NCBI GenBank assembly: GCA_016788045.1
Contig: JAEUTG010000056.1
Location: 1-64,000 of the forward strand
Origin: Bacteroidales bacterium
GTDB taxonomy: Bacteria > Bacteroidota > Bacteroidia > Bacteroidales > Lentimicrobiaceae
DNA: 64,000 nt
Direction: 5' to 3'
Position 1 is the first letter of the stretch. Each line of letters starts with the position of its first letter. A model generated the notes under the pieces. The model had not been told where the DNA came from. It saw only the letters and a program-made list of their open reading frames with translations, and ran no database searches. This document shows, piece after piece, positions 52,462 through 60,372 of the stretch. Made by a program: the position numbers and the translations under genes.

Positions 52462-53610
52462 TTAAATTGTTAATAGATTATTAATTGCATTTATTAATCC
52501 TGTCCAGGTGAACCGCTTTTTTTCTTCCTGTATATTTTTCACAAACTGTGTTTCGCGATCTTCACTAAAGAAACTAACTATGCTACGACTAATCTGATCC
52601 GGATCAGGATCAACAACATAACCAACTTTACCATTTGGAATCATTTCAGATAAACCTCCAACATTGGTAGTAATCATTGGTTTATTAAAATGATAAGCTA
52701 CTTGGGTAACACCACTTTGAGTGGCATGCTTGTATGGCTGAACTACGAGATCAGATGAACAAAAGTACAAACAAACTTCAGAATTTGGTATGAAATTCGT
52801 TCTCATAACCAGATTATCACCAATTTTCAATTCTTTTATCAGGGCCAGATATTTTTCTTCATTGCCATAGAACTCCCCGGCAATAAGCAATTTTATTCCA
52901 AGTCTACGCACTTCAATTGAATTCATTGCATAAAGTAATAAATCAAGTCCCTTGTAGTCTCGGATAAATCCGAAAAATAGAATATATCTATCGTTTTCAT
53001 TCAGTCCTAACCTTCTGCAAGCCTCAGATTTCGAAATACAAGCGCCAAAATTATCATAAAGTGGATGTGGATGGAATATCTTTGGTTTTACAGAATCAAA
53101 TCTTTTCAAGTCAGAGAGAACTGATTCTGACATGGTTAAAAAACCATCAACAGAATTCACAAAATATTTAACCAATAGCTTATCACCAAATCTTGGTTCA
53201 TGCGGGATAATATTGTCTGTTATAGCAATTACTTTTACTTTGGATTTAAGTCTAATCATTCTGGCGATTGTACCAAGTGATGGAGCCATAAAAGGAATCC
53301 AGAACCTTACTATAATCAGATCAGCATTTTCAAGAAGAATTCTATATGCAGTCTGGATCCAATTAAACGGGTTTACTGAGTTAATAACAGTTTTAATCTT
53401 CAGCTTTTCGGGAGGAGGTTCATTGGTATATTGGGAAGTTCCAGGGAAAAAGAAAGAAGGGTATTGCACTTTGAAGCTATAAATAATCACTTCACATCCC
53501 AACTCCTGATACGCCAGAGCCAAGCGTTCGTTAAAGGTTGAAATCCCCCCCCCTCTTAACGGCCAGGCTGATCCAATGAGAATTACCTTTCGAGGATAAC
53601 TTATCTCCAT
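52462..53610 (-). CDS. Glycosyltransferase family 4 (GT-B fold)
   Basis: A 382-residue GT-B glycosyltransferase. The N-terminal half has GSAWPLRGGGISTFNERLAL, the acceptor-side glycine-rich loop, and AITDNIIPHEPRFGD. The C-terminal half has NDRYILFFGFIRDYKGLDLL (donor phosphate), KLLIAGEFYGNEEKYLALIK and SDLVVQPYKHATQSGVTQVA with the family's Glu-x7-Glu region replaced by a T-Q-S-G-V run. Codon usage reads more AT-rich than in neighbouring genes. It probably adds a sugar to an envelope glycan; the donor is unknown, though GDP-heptose made by the neighbouring genes is a candidate. Confidence 0.82.
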   Translation of the reverse strand: MEISYPRKVILIGSAWPLRGGGISTFNERLALAYQELGCEVIIYSFKVQYPSFFFPGTSQYTNEPPPEKLKIKTVINSVNPFNWIQTAYRILLENADLIIVRFWIPFMAPSLGTIARMIRLKSKVKVIAITDNIIPHEPRFGDKLLVKYFVNSVDGFLTMSESVLSDLKRFDSVKPKIFHPHPLYDNFGACISKSEACRRLGLNENDRYILFFGFIRDYKGLDLLLYAMNSIEVRRLGIKLLIAGEFYGNEEKYLALIKELKIGDNLVMRTNFIPNSEVCLYFCSSDLVVQPYKHATQSGVTQVAYHFNKPMITTNVGGLSEMIPNGKVGYVVDPDPDQISRSIVSFFSEDRETQFVKNIQEEKKRFTWTGLINAINNLLTI

Positions 53611-53631
53611 GAAATATTATAATTCTTTTTA

Positions 53632-54567
53632 CTACAATTCATCCTCCACCAGATAATGATTCCTGTCACTTGAACTCCTGCCTATGAGTTCTCCGAGAAA
53701 GCCAGCCAGAAACAACTGGGTACCCATTACCATGGCAAGCAAACCCAGGTAAAACAAAGGCCTTTCCGTCATCTTGTAACTCGAATAGAAGATTTTTGCA
53801 TAGGTAAGATAGCCGGCAATAAAAAAACCAAACAAAAACAACAGGGTCCCGATGGAACCAAACAGATGCATCGGTTTCCTTCCGAATCTCGACACAAACA
53901 TAATGGATACCAGGTCTAAAAATCCGTTAATAAACCGCTCCCATCCAAACTTGGTAACTCCATACTGACGCTTCCTATGCACAACAACTTTCTCACCTAT
54001 TCTCCTGAACCCGGCCCACTTGGCAATTACCGGTATATACCGGTGCATCTCTCCATAAACTTCAATGGCCTTAACCACTTCTTTGCGGTATGACTTCAAG
54101 CCGCAATTCATATCATGTAATTTCACCCCCGACAACCAGCGGGTGGTAGCATTATATATCTTCGAAGGAATATTTTTCGTAAGTCTGGAATCATAGCGCT
54201 TTTTCTTCCATCCTGAAACCATATCATAACCATCCTGCACAATCATATTGTACAATTCCGGGATCTCGTCAGGACTATCCTGCAAATCAGCATCCATTGT
54301 AATAACCACATTCCCGTTTGCCTTTTCAAAGCCTTTGTTCAGTGCTGCCGATTTGCCATAATTTCTCCTGAACTTAACCCCACGGATATTGGAATCTGTT
54401 AAGATCAGGTCTTTAACAACACCCCACGAATTATCACTACTGCCGTCATCAACCAGAATGACTTCATAGGAGTAACCATTGGAAATCATTACCCGCTTGA
54501 TCCATGCACACAATTCAGGCAAAGACTCTTCTTCGTTAAACAGGGGAACTACTACTGAAATATCCAT
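53632..54567 (-). CDS. Glycosyltransferase family 2, polyprenyl-phosphate type with two membrane helices
   Basis: A 311-residue GT-A glycosyltransferase of the DPM1/GtrB/ArnC type. The N-terminal VVVPLFNEEESLPELCAWI, ILVDDGSSDNSW, DSNIRGVKFRRNYGKSAALN, and VITMDADLQDSPDEIP (DxD metal site) are clear. Two C-terminal helices (HLFGSIGTLLFLFGFFIAGYL, LFYLGLLAMVMGTQLFLAGF) anchor it, and GELIGRSSSDRNHYLVED ends it. Such enzymes load a sugar on undecaprenyl phosphate. ATG at 54567 is preferred to a TTG at 54573. It lies 19 bases after the DUF4199 gene and 21 bases before the GT4 gene. Confidence 0.92.
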   Translation of the reverse strand: MDISVVVPLFNEEESLPELCAWIKRVMISNGYSYEVILVDDGSSDNSWGVVKDLILTDSNIRGVKFRRNYGKSAALNKGFEKANGNVVITMDADLQDSPDEIPELYNMIVQDGYDMVSGWKKKRYDSRLTKNIPSKIYNATTRWLSGVKLHDMNCGLKSYRKEVVKAIEVYGEMHRYIPVIAKWAGFRRIGEKVVVHRKRQYGVTKFGWERFINGFLDLVSIMFVSRFGRKPMHLFGSIGTLLFLFGFFIAGYLTYAKIFYSSYKMTERPLFYLGLLAMVMGTQLFLAGFLGELIGRSSSDRNHYLVEDEL

Positions 54568-54586
54568 GAACAATTGAAATAACTAA

Positions 54587-55156
54587 TCAGGATTGAGAAA
54601 AGGTGGCATCAAAGCCATCATTTTCCTTCTTTAAGAAAATGGACAGTATCAGGGAAAATATTGTCCCCCAGAAAACCATCCCGAAAATAAGACTCACCGA
54701 CATGGTGAGCGGAGTCATAAACTTTGTGCTGATGGCCATCGCCTGATCTATCTGTTCATCTGTCATACCCTTGTCAACCATATTTTGTTCAGTAGCTTCT
54801 ATTAACCTTGCAAGCTCCCCGGTATCGAAGTATGCATAAAACAAATAGGTAAAAACTGCCATTATTAAACCAACAACCAGACTTATCAGTACTCCGGAAC
54901 CCAGACACCGGCCATAAGACAGAAAACCTCCGGAAAACTTATCCCTGAATGTTTTCGTACCGAAGAAAATGCCAGCTATCAGTACAACAAATGTTACATA
55001 ATTGACCCATCCTGTACGATCAACATCAAGCACATAATACAACATTGAAACAAGTATATAAACTATACCTGTTATAGCTCCGAAATACAATGCATTCTGA
55101 AAAAGACTCTTAGCCTTTAAAGGTTCTGACGAAACACTTTCGTTTGTATTTTCCAT
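54587..55156 (-). CDS. DUF4199 membrane protein
   Basis: A 189-residue inner-membrane protein of the DUF4199 family, common in Bacteroidota. Four hydrophobic segments are visible (FGAITGIVYILVSMLYYVLD, VNYVTFVVLIAGIFFGTKTF, LGSGVLISLVVGLIMAVFTY, SVSLIFGMVFWGTIFSLILS), with the family's SYGRCLGSG and a helical EQIDQAM loop. The gene often precedes a glycosyltransferase of the kind seen next in Bacteroidota genomes. Its function is unknown. Confidence 0.85.
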   Translation of the reverse strand: MENTNESVSSEPLKAKSLFQNALYFGAITGIVYILVSMLYYVLDVDRTGWVNYVTFVVLIAGIFFGTKTFRDKFSGGFLSYGRCLGSGVLISLVVGLIMAVFTYLFYAYFDTGELARLIEATEQNMVDKGMTDEQIDQAMAISTKFMTPLTMSVSLIFGMVFWGTIFSLILSIFLKKENDGFDATFSQS

Positions 55157-55176
55157 GTCCGTTGGTTTTGTTTCTG

Positions 55177-55184
55177 CAAATGTA
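55177..55184 (-). promoter_or_regulatory. -7 promoter element before the DUF4199 gene
   Basis: Plus strand CAAATGTA reads TACATTTG on the minus strand, a perfect TAnnTTTG 21 bases before the start. It may drive the long minus-strand run to 46701. Confidence 0.5.
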
Positions 55185-55220
55185 ATAAATTACTTGTGGT
55201 ATTATTTATTGCTGATCACA

Positions 55221-55251
55221 TTTGCTTGCATCAGTTTATTGTGTATTTTTG
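55221..55251 (+). promoter_or_regulatory. Full Bacteroidota promoter of the SRP RNA gene
   Basis: TTTG at 55221-55224, a spacer of exactly 19 bases, and TATTTTTG at 55244-55251: both consensus elements are perfect. Transcription would start near 55256, the first base of the SRP RNA helix. Confidence 0.85.
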
Positions 55252-55255
55252 CAGC

Positions 55256-55352
55256 GGGTAAGTCTTATACGACCAGCTCCCATTGAACTCCCCCAGGTCA
55301 GGAATGAAGCAAGGGTAGATGGTTGTAGCGGTGCGATATAAGTAGCTTACCC
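55256..55352 (+). ncRNA. ffs: Signal recognition particle RNA, small bacterial type (4.5S)
   Basis: A 97-base RNA whose ends pair (GGGTAAG with CTTACCC) and whose apical domain has the SRP signature CAGGTCAGGAATGAAGCAAG with the GGAA tetraloop and the asymmetric AGCA loop that binds Ffh. It is followed by eight T as terminator. Confidence 0.95.
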
Positions 55353-55389
55353 TTTTTTTTATATATTTGTCTGAATAATATAAAAAAAC

Positions 55390-56001
55390 ATGTTACTGAA
55401 AATCTATCCTGAGAACCCTAATCCCAGATACATCAGAATGGTTTCTGAGTGTCTCAGCGATGGCGGAATTGTGATCTACCCGACCGATACTGTATATGGA
55501 TTGGGATGCGATATTTTCAAAGCCAAAGCCATTGAGCGTATTGCCCAGATCAAAGGAATTAATGTAAACAAAGCCAACTTCTCTTTCATATGCAACGACC
55601 TCAGCCAGTTGTCTGACTATTGCAAACCGATCAGCAATGATGTTTTTAAGCTGATGAGAAAAAATCTTCCCGGGCCATTCACTTTTATTCTGAATGCAAA
55701 TAACAATGTGCCGAAATTAATCCAAAGCAAGAAAAAAACTGTCGGTATCAGAATACCAGATAACAGCATCCCGCTCGAAATTGTGCGCGAACTGGGAAAC
55801 CCCATTATGTCAACCTCTATCCATGACGAAGATGAAATCATTGAGTATACCACCGATCCTGAATTGATTTATGAGAAATACCAGAATCTGGTGGATATTG
55901 TAATTGATGGCGGATTTGGAGATAATGAAGCATCGACAGTAATTGACTGTACTCAGGATGAGATTAAAATTATCCGTGAAGGCAAAGGAATTCTAATCTG
56001 A
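55390..56001 (+). CDS. YrdC/Sua5/YciO-family protein (threonylcarbamoyl-AMP synthase-like)
   Basis: A 203-residue YrdC-fold protein. IVIYPTDTVYGLGCDIF is the classic N-terminal motif, AIERIAQIKG and SFICNDLSQL follow, LPGPFTFILNAN is the central motif, KTVGIRIPDN supplies basic residues, and MSTSIHDE the SxS-type motif. The spacing and the absence of the C-terminal Sua5 domain fit the YrdC/YciO subgroup. YrdC members make threonylcarbamoyl-AMP for tRNA t6A; YciO members have weaker or different activity. IVDGGFGDNEASTVIDCT at the end is family-typical. The cupin gene starts 7 bases after it. Confidence 0.88.
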   Translation: MLLKIYPENPNPRYIRMVSECLSDGGIVIYPTDTVYGLGCDIFKAKAIERIAQIKGINVNKANFSFICNDLSQLSDYCKPISNDVFKLMRKNLPGPFTFILNANNNVPKLIQSKKKTVGIRIPDNSIPLEIVRELGNPIMSTSIHDEDEIIEYTTDPELIYEKYQNLVDIVIDGGFGDNEASTVIDCTQDEIKIIREGKGILI

Positions 56002-56008
56002 TAATTCA

Positions 56009-56335
56009 ATGATGATTCATAATGTTTTCGATCTGCAGAATACCGGCAGTCTTGACGATGAGTTGTTTCAGACACTGGCTCAAGGGTCTGCAACAATAGA
56101 ACGCATTGTTTCAACAGGGCACTCAACACCTGAAGGAGAATGGTATGATCAGGAAAAAGATGAATGGGTAATACTTCTTCAGGGCACTGCCCGGATACTT
56201 TTTGAGAATGATAATATAATTAATTTAAAATCAGGTGATTACATCTTAATAAAGGCACATAACAGACATAGGGTCGAATATACCAGTACTACACCGCAAT
56301 GTGTATGGTTGGCTATTCATGGAATTTTTTCGTAA
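56009..56335 (+). CDS. Small cupin-domain protein
   Basis: A 108-residue single-domain cupin. TPEGEWYDQEKDEWVILLQG is the first cupin motif, with two acidic residues where metal ligands are expected, and KSGDYILIKAHNRHRVEYT is the second, with its His. It is of the small type seen next to tRNA and nucleotide genes in many bacteria. ATG at 56009 is followed by another ATG, so either may be used. It lies 7 bases after the YrdC-like gene. The ligand is unknown. Confidence 0.82.
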   Translation: MMIHNVFDLQNTGSLDDELFQTLAQGSATIERIVSTGHSTPEGEWYDQEKDEWVILLQGTARILFENDNIINLKSGDYILIKAHNRHRVEYTSTTPQCVWLAIHGIFS

Positions 56336-56405
56336 ATTATCGAATTGAAAATCATTATCATAAACCATTTTCGGTTTCTCCGTACGCAGTTTTTTATGTA
56401 AAAAA

Positions 56406-56436
56406 TTTGCAGGAAAGGAATAATGGTTTACTTTTG
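56406..56436 (+). promoter_or_regulatory. Full Bacteroidota promoter of tRNA-Lys
   Basis: TTTG at 56406-56409, a 19-base spacer, and TACTTTTG at 56429-56436: perfect matches to both consensus elements, 12 bases upstream of the mature tRNA. Confidence 0.85.
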
Positions 56437-56448
56437 CAGTCCCAAAAC

Positions 56449-56521
56449 GATTCCGTAGCTCAGCAGGTAGAGCACATCCCTTTTAAGGATGGGGTCCTGG
56501 GTTCGAGCCCCAGCGGGATCA
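56449..56521 (+). tRNA. tRNA-Lys (anticodon TTT)
   Basis: A normal class I cloverleaf: acceptor GATTCCG pairs with CGGGATC (one G-T), D-arm GCTCAGCAGGTAGAGC, anticodon stem CATCC/GGATG with loop CTTTTAA, T-arm CTGGGTTCGAGCCCCAG. Discriminator A; CCA is not encoded. A terminator follows. Confidence 0.96.
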
Positions 56522-56524
56522 CAG

Positions 56525-56551
56525 AAGCCGGTCAACAGACCGGCTTTTTTT
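56525..56551 (+). terminator. Rho-independent terminator after tRNA-Lys
   Basis: AAGCCGGTC and GACCGGCTT around AACA, followed by a run of T, three bases after the mature tRNA end. Confidence 0.9.
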
Positions 56552-56717
56552 ATTTCGGCTTTCCAGGTATTTCAACTGTATCCTCTGAATTGAAATCGCG
56601 GACGCGCCAATCACTTCCTTTCTGCAGGGAAAACAATTCTCAGCAAAAACCATCAGAAAAAGTTACTATTGATTACTTTTGCTATTAAGTGATTGATAAC
56701 TTAATACGAAAACCCCT

Positions 56718-58043
56718 ATGAAAATAACTATTGTCGGAACTGGTTACGTTGGTCTGGTAACCGGAACCTGTTTTGCGGAAGTTGGCATCGATGTCGTATG
56801 TGTGGATATTGATGTAAAAAAAATTGAAAACCTTCACAAAGGGATTTCCCCAATCTATGAACCAGGGCTCGATGGAATGATCAGCCGCAACGTTGACAAA
56901 GGCAGGCTGCAGTTTTCAACTGATCTGCCATCCGTTGTGAACGATTCTGACGTTATTTTTATCGCAGTGGGCACTCCTCCGGATGAAGACGGAAGCGCAG
57001 ACCTGAAATATGTGCTTGATGTTGCCAGGACAGTTGGCAAGCACATGAACCGGCACATTCTGATTGTTACCAAAAGTACTGTTCCGGTTGGAACCGCAAA
57101 AAAAGTCCGCAATGCTATCCAGGAAGAGCTCAACCAGCGCAACCTGAGCCTTGAATTTGATGTTGCATCAAACCCGGAATTCCTGAAAGAAGGTGACGCT
57201 ATCAGTGACTTTATGAAACCCGACAGAATTGTTGTAGGGGTGGAATCAGAAAAAGCCGAGGAGATTATGTCAAGGCTCTACAAACCTTTCACCCTGAATG
57301 GGCACCCTGTTATCTTTATGGATGTTCCTTCAGCTGAAATGACCAAATATGCTGCCAACTCAATGCTTGCTACCAAAATCAGTTTTATCAACGATATAGC
57401 CAATCTCTGCGAAATCGTCGGTGCCGATGTCAACATGGTACGTAAAGGAATCGGAAGTGATTCAAGAATCGGTACTAAGTTCATATACCCCGGTATCGGT
57501 TACGGAGGATCCTGTTTCCCGAAAGATGTTAAGGCCCTGATCAAGACAGCCGACAATGTCGGTTACCCTATGCGTATTCTGAAAGCAGTTGAATTCGTGA
57601 ACGATGATCAGAAATCCATCCTTTTCAATAAGTTCATGAACTATTACGATGGCAATGTTAAAGGCCTTACTGTAGCGCTATGGGGATTGTCGTTCAAACC
57701 CCAGACCGACGATATGCGAGAAGCACCTGCCCTTATCATCATTGAAAAACTGCTGGCCCAGGGGTGCAAGGTCAAAGCTTATGACCCGGTTGCCATGGAA
57801 GAAACCCATCGACGTATCGGTGACAAAATTGAGTATTGCAAAGATCAATACGAAGCTGCAATGGATGCTGATGCCGTGATGTTGCTCACCGAATGGACAG
57901 AATTCCGCTTCCCGAACTGGAATGTGATCAAAAAACTGATCAAGAAACCTGTTGTTTTTGACGGACGTAACATTTACGACCGGAAAGAGCTGGTAAGTAA
58001 CGGCTATGATTACTTCTGCATCGGAGTAAACACAAAGTCTTAA
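56718..58043 (+). CDS. ugd: UDP-glucose 6-dehydrogenase
   Basis: A 441-residue enzyme oxidising UDP-glucose to UDP-glucuronate with two NAD. The NAD motif is IVGTGYVGLVTGTCFAEVG, then YEPGLDGMI, FIAVGTPPDEDGSADLKYV, TVPVGTAKKV, NPEFLKEGDAI and the catalytic-Cys motif GIGYGGSCFPKDVKALI. ALWGLSFKPQTDDMREAPAL opens the C-terminal UDP-binding domain. The length is normal. It is the first of the nucleotide-sugar genes and is followed, after a hairpin, by the UDP-xylose synthase that uses its product. Confidence 0.96.
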   Translation: MKITIVGTGYVGLVTGTCFAEVGIDVVCVDIDVKKIENLHKGISPIYEPGLDGMISRNVDKGRLQFSTDLPSVVNDSDVIFIAVGTPPDEDGSADLKYVLDVARTVGKHMNRHILIVTKSTVPVGTAKKVRNAIQEELNQRNLSLEFDVASNPEFLKEGDAISDFMKPDRIVVGVESEKAEEIMSRLYKPFTLNGHPVIFMDVPSAEMTKYAANSMLATKISFINDIANLCEIVGADVNMVRKGIGSDSRIGTKFIYPGIGYGGSCFPKDVKALIKTADNVGYPMRILKAVEFVNDDQKSILFNKFMNYYDGNVKGLTVALWGLSFKPQTDDMREAPALIIIEKLLAQGCKVKAYDPVAMEETHRRIGDKIEYCKDQYEAAMDADAVMLLTEWTEFRFPNWNVIKKLIKKPVVFDGRNIYDRKELVSNGYDYFCIGVNTKS

Positions 58044-58058
58044 ACAATTTATTATCCC

Positions 58059-58102
58059 AACCGGAATCAGCCTGTCGTTAACGCATATGCTGATTCCGGT
58101 TT
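58059..58102 (+). repeat. Inverted repeat between ugd and the UDP-xylose synthase gene
   Basis: AACCGGAATCAGC and GCTGATTCCGGTT are perfect 13-base arms around a 17-base loop, lying 16 bases after the ugd stop. There is no T run, so it is not a standard terminator; it may stabilise the ugd transcript 3' end or attenuate read-through. Confidence 0.6.
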
Positions 58103-58136
58103 GTAGTAAAAATATCACCGATATAAAACACTGACA

Positions 58137-59072
58137 ATGAAAAAGATACTGGTTACAGGCGGTGCCGGATTCCTCGGCTCACATTTATGCGAACGTTTGC
58201 TGAATGAAGGCAATGAGGTGGTATGCCTCGATAACTACTTTACCGGACAAAAATCCAACGTTGTGCACTTGCTGGATAATCCCTACTTTGAATTAATCCG
58301 ACACGATGTTACCATGCCCTTCTTCATTGAGGTTGATGAAATCTATAACCTGGCATGCCCTGCTTCACCGGTGCATTACCAGTACAATCCCATAAAGACC
58401 GTTAAAACTTCGGTTCTTGGTGCAGTAAATATGCTGGGTCTGGCAAAACGGATAAAAGCCAAAATTCTGCAGGCATCCACCAGTGAGGTTTATGGAGATC
58501 CTCAGATTCATCCACAAACCGAAAGCTATTGGGGACATGTGAACCCGATTGGCGAAAGGGCTTGTTATGACGAAGGAAAGCGAGCTGCAGAAACGTTGTT
58601 TGTAAATTACCACAAGCAAAACAATGTCAGAATTAAGATTATCAGGATATTCAACACGTATGGTCCCCGCATGCACCCTAACGACGGACGGGTTGTATCC
58701 AATTTCATCGTTCAGGCACTTCAGGGCAAGGATATCACCGTTTACGGAGATGGAAGCCAGACCAGAAGTTTCTGCTATTATTCTGATCTGCTGGATGGAA
58801 TGATCAGACTAATGAACACAGGCGATGATTTCACCGGACCGGTAAATGTTGGAAACCCACATGAATTTACCATACTTGAACTGGCTGAAAAAGTAATCAG
58901 ACTTACCGGTTCAAAGTCACAGATTATCCGCAAGCCCCTTCCCTCTGACGACCCCACCCAACGCCAGCCCGACATATCCCTGGCAAAAAGCAAATTGGGA
59001 TGGGAACCAAAAATCGAACTCGAAGAAGGTCTGATCAAAACCATTGATTTCTTCAGAACCATAGTAAAATAG
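58137..59072 (+). CDS. uxs: UDP-glucuronate decarboxylase (UDP-xylose synthase)
   Basis: A 311-residue extended SDR that converts UDP-glucuronate to UDP-xylose. NAD motif GGAGFLGSHLCERLL, then LACPASPVHYQYNPIKTVKT (the UXS signature), catalytic Ser in ASTSEVYGDPQIHPQ, Tyr-x3-Lys in ACYDEGKRAAETL, and RIFNTYGPRMHPNDGRVVSN. VYGDGSQTRSFCYYSDLLDG and VNVGNPHEFTILELA complete the family pattern. Placed after ugd, so the product of one is the substrate of the other. rmlD begins 3 bases after its stop. Confidence 0.95.
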   Translation: MKKILVTGGAGFLGSHLCERLLNEGNEVVCLDNYFTGQKSNVVHLLDNPYFELIRHDVTMPFFIEVDEIYNLACPASPVHYQYNPIKTVKTSVLGAVNMLGLAKRIKAKILQASTSEVYGDPQIHPQTESYWGHVNPIGERACYDEGKRAAETLFVNYHKQNNVRIKIIRIFNTYGPRMHPNDGRVVSNFIVQALQGKDITVYGDGSQTRSFCYYSDLLDGMIRLMNTGDDFTGPVNVGNPHEFTILELAEKVIRLTGSKSQIIRKPLPSDDPTQRQPDISLAKSKLGWEPKIELEEGLIKTIDFFRTIVK

Positions 59073-59075
59073 CCT

Positions 59076-59936
59076 ATGAGAATTCTGGTAACCGGAAGCA
59101 ACGGACAGTTAGGAAATGAATTGAAGCAGCTTGCCCTCCGTACGGATCACGATTTCCTGTTTACAGATATCGCAGAGCTGGATATTACATCCGCCCGGGC
59201 AGTCAGTCATTTGATCGGAACCTATAAACCCGACTGGCTGGTAAACTGTGCTGCCTATACAGCCGTAGATAAAGCAGAACAGGAGCCTGAAAAAGCAATG
59301 CTGATCAACGCCACTGCACCCGGAATACTGGCTGAAGCTACCCACAATTCAGGTGCACGGATGCTTCATGTTTCAACCGACTACGTTTTTGATGGCAAAG
59401 GCTATAAACCATACCGGGAAGAAGATAAAACCAATCCCCTCGGAATATACGCCAGAAGCAAAGCTGCCGGAGAAACTGAAGTTATTGAGAAGAATCCGGG
59501 GGCCATCATTGTCAGAACATCATGGCTCTATTCATCTTTTGGAGCAAACTTCGTCAAAACCATCCGAAGAGTCGGCAAAGAAAGAGGCGAACTCAGGGTG
59601 GTTGCTGATCAGATTGGCTCTCCCACCTGGGCCAGCGATCTTGCTGAGGCGATAATCCATCTGATCGGGCAGAATGCCGGTTCCGGATATTATCATTATT
59701 CAAACGATGGTGTATGCAGTTGGTTTGATTTTGCCAAAGCCATTGTTGAACTCTCAGGGTTTGAATGCCGTGTTCTGTCAACCGACACTGCCGGATATCC
59801 TTTACCCTCTCCCCGGCCCTATTACAGTGTTCTTGACAAATCGAAATTCTGCACCCAAACAGCACAAACTATACCTTACTGGCGCGACAGCCTGAAAAAA
59901 TGTATAGCTTTGCTGGATGAACAGGAGCGAACTTAA
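59076..59936 (+). CDS. rmlD: dTDP-4-dehydrorhamnose reductase
   Basis: A 286-residue SDR that makes dTDP-L-rhamnose. NADPH motif VTGSNGQLGNELKQLA, LVNCAAYTAVDKAEQEPEKA, the Ser-Thr catalytic region HVSTDYVFDGKGYKPYREED, Tyr-x3-Lys in NPLGIYARSKAAGETEV, and RTSWLYSSFGANFVKTI. GSPTWASDLAEAI and YHYSNDGVCSWFDFAKAIVE match RmlD. The other rhamnose genes (rmlABC) are not in the window. Its 3' end overlaps the GxxExxY gene by 20 bases, and it begins 3 bases after uxs. Confidence 0.94.
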   Translation: MRILVTGSNGQLGNELKQLALRTDHDFLFTDIAELDITSARAVSHLIGTYKPDWLVNCAAYTAVDKAEQEPEKAMLINATAPGILAEATHNSGARMLHVSTDYVFDGKGYKPYREEDKTNPLGIYARSKAAGETEVIEKNPGAIIVRTSWLYSSFGANFVKTIRRVGKERGELRVVADQIGSPTWASDLAEAIIHLIGQNAGSGYYHYSNDGVCSWFDFAKAIVELSGFECRVLSTDTAGYPLPSPRPYYSVLDKSKFCTQTAQTIPYWRDSLKKCIALLDEQERT

Positions 59937-60303
59937 CAGACTGCATACCAAGGTTTTTGAAGCTGCATCAGAAGTACTTTCGGTGCTCGGGCCTGGCCTT
60001 GATACAGATATTTACAGAACCTGCTTCCAGCATGAACTCAGACTCAAAGGTTTGATGTACAAACGTGAAGTCAGGTTTCCGGTTTTTTATAAAGATCTGA
60101 AAACCAGCCACGATATCAAAATTGAATTGCTGGTTGAAAATCATCTGCTGGTCGATATCATCCCGGATAATGAGATCAGCGCCTTAAGAGTCAGTGCCTT
60201 ACAAACCAAACTTAAACTTACCGGCCTGAAAATTGGTATAATCATCTCGTTCAACTGCAGCAACATCATTGAGGGGTATAAAAAAATTGTTTTAACCTCC
60301 TGA
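59917..60303 (+). CDS. Degenerate GxxExxY-family protein
   Basis: A 128-residue protein of the GxxExxY family (a PD-(D/E)xK-nuclease-like fold of unknown role). The family layout is recognisable: a first helix ending GPGLDTDIY where the norm is GxxExxY, YKREVRFPVFYKDLK, the strand KIELLVENHLLVDIIPDNEI, LQTKLKLTGLKIGIIISFN. The key motifs are altered: the Glu of GxxExxY is Thr, the usual aDLlVe has Glu instead of Asp, and the ExK (VELK) reads VDII, lacking the Lys. A nuclease activity is therefore unlikely; a binding role is possible. It starts inside the rmlD gene (20-base overlap), so translation is coupled. Confidence 0.8.
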   Translation: MNRSELNRLHTKVFEAASEVLSVLGPGLDTDIYRTCFQHELRLKGLMYKREVRFPVFYKDLKTSHDIKIELLVENHLLVDIIPDNEISALRVSALQTKLKLTGLKIGIIISFNCSNIIEGYKKIVLTS

Positions 60304-60342
60304 CAAATTAAGCGATTCCATTGTTGTAATCCCACTTTTCAT

Positions 60343-60350
60343 TATCTTCG
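60343..60350 (+). promoter_or_regulatory. Possible -7 promoter element (TATCTTCG)
   Basis: One mismatch to TAnnTTTG; a TTG about 19 bases upstream could be the -33 element. It lies 23 bases before the phosphohexomutase ATG and upstream of the alternative TTG start at 60352. Confidence 0.4.
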
Positions 60351-60372
60351 GTTGTCAAAACTTAACATCATT

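Noticed and set aside
56299..56688. Open frame of 129 codons on the plus strand downstream of the cupin gene
   Set aside because: It runs straight through tRNA-Lys; the VAQQVEHIPF...GSSPSGI stretch is the usual false translation of a tRNA gene.
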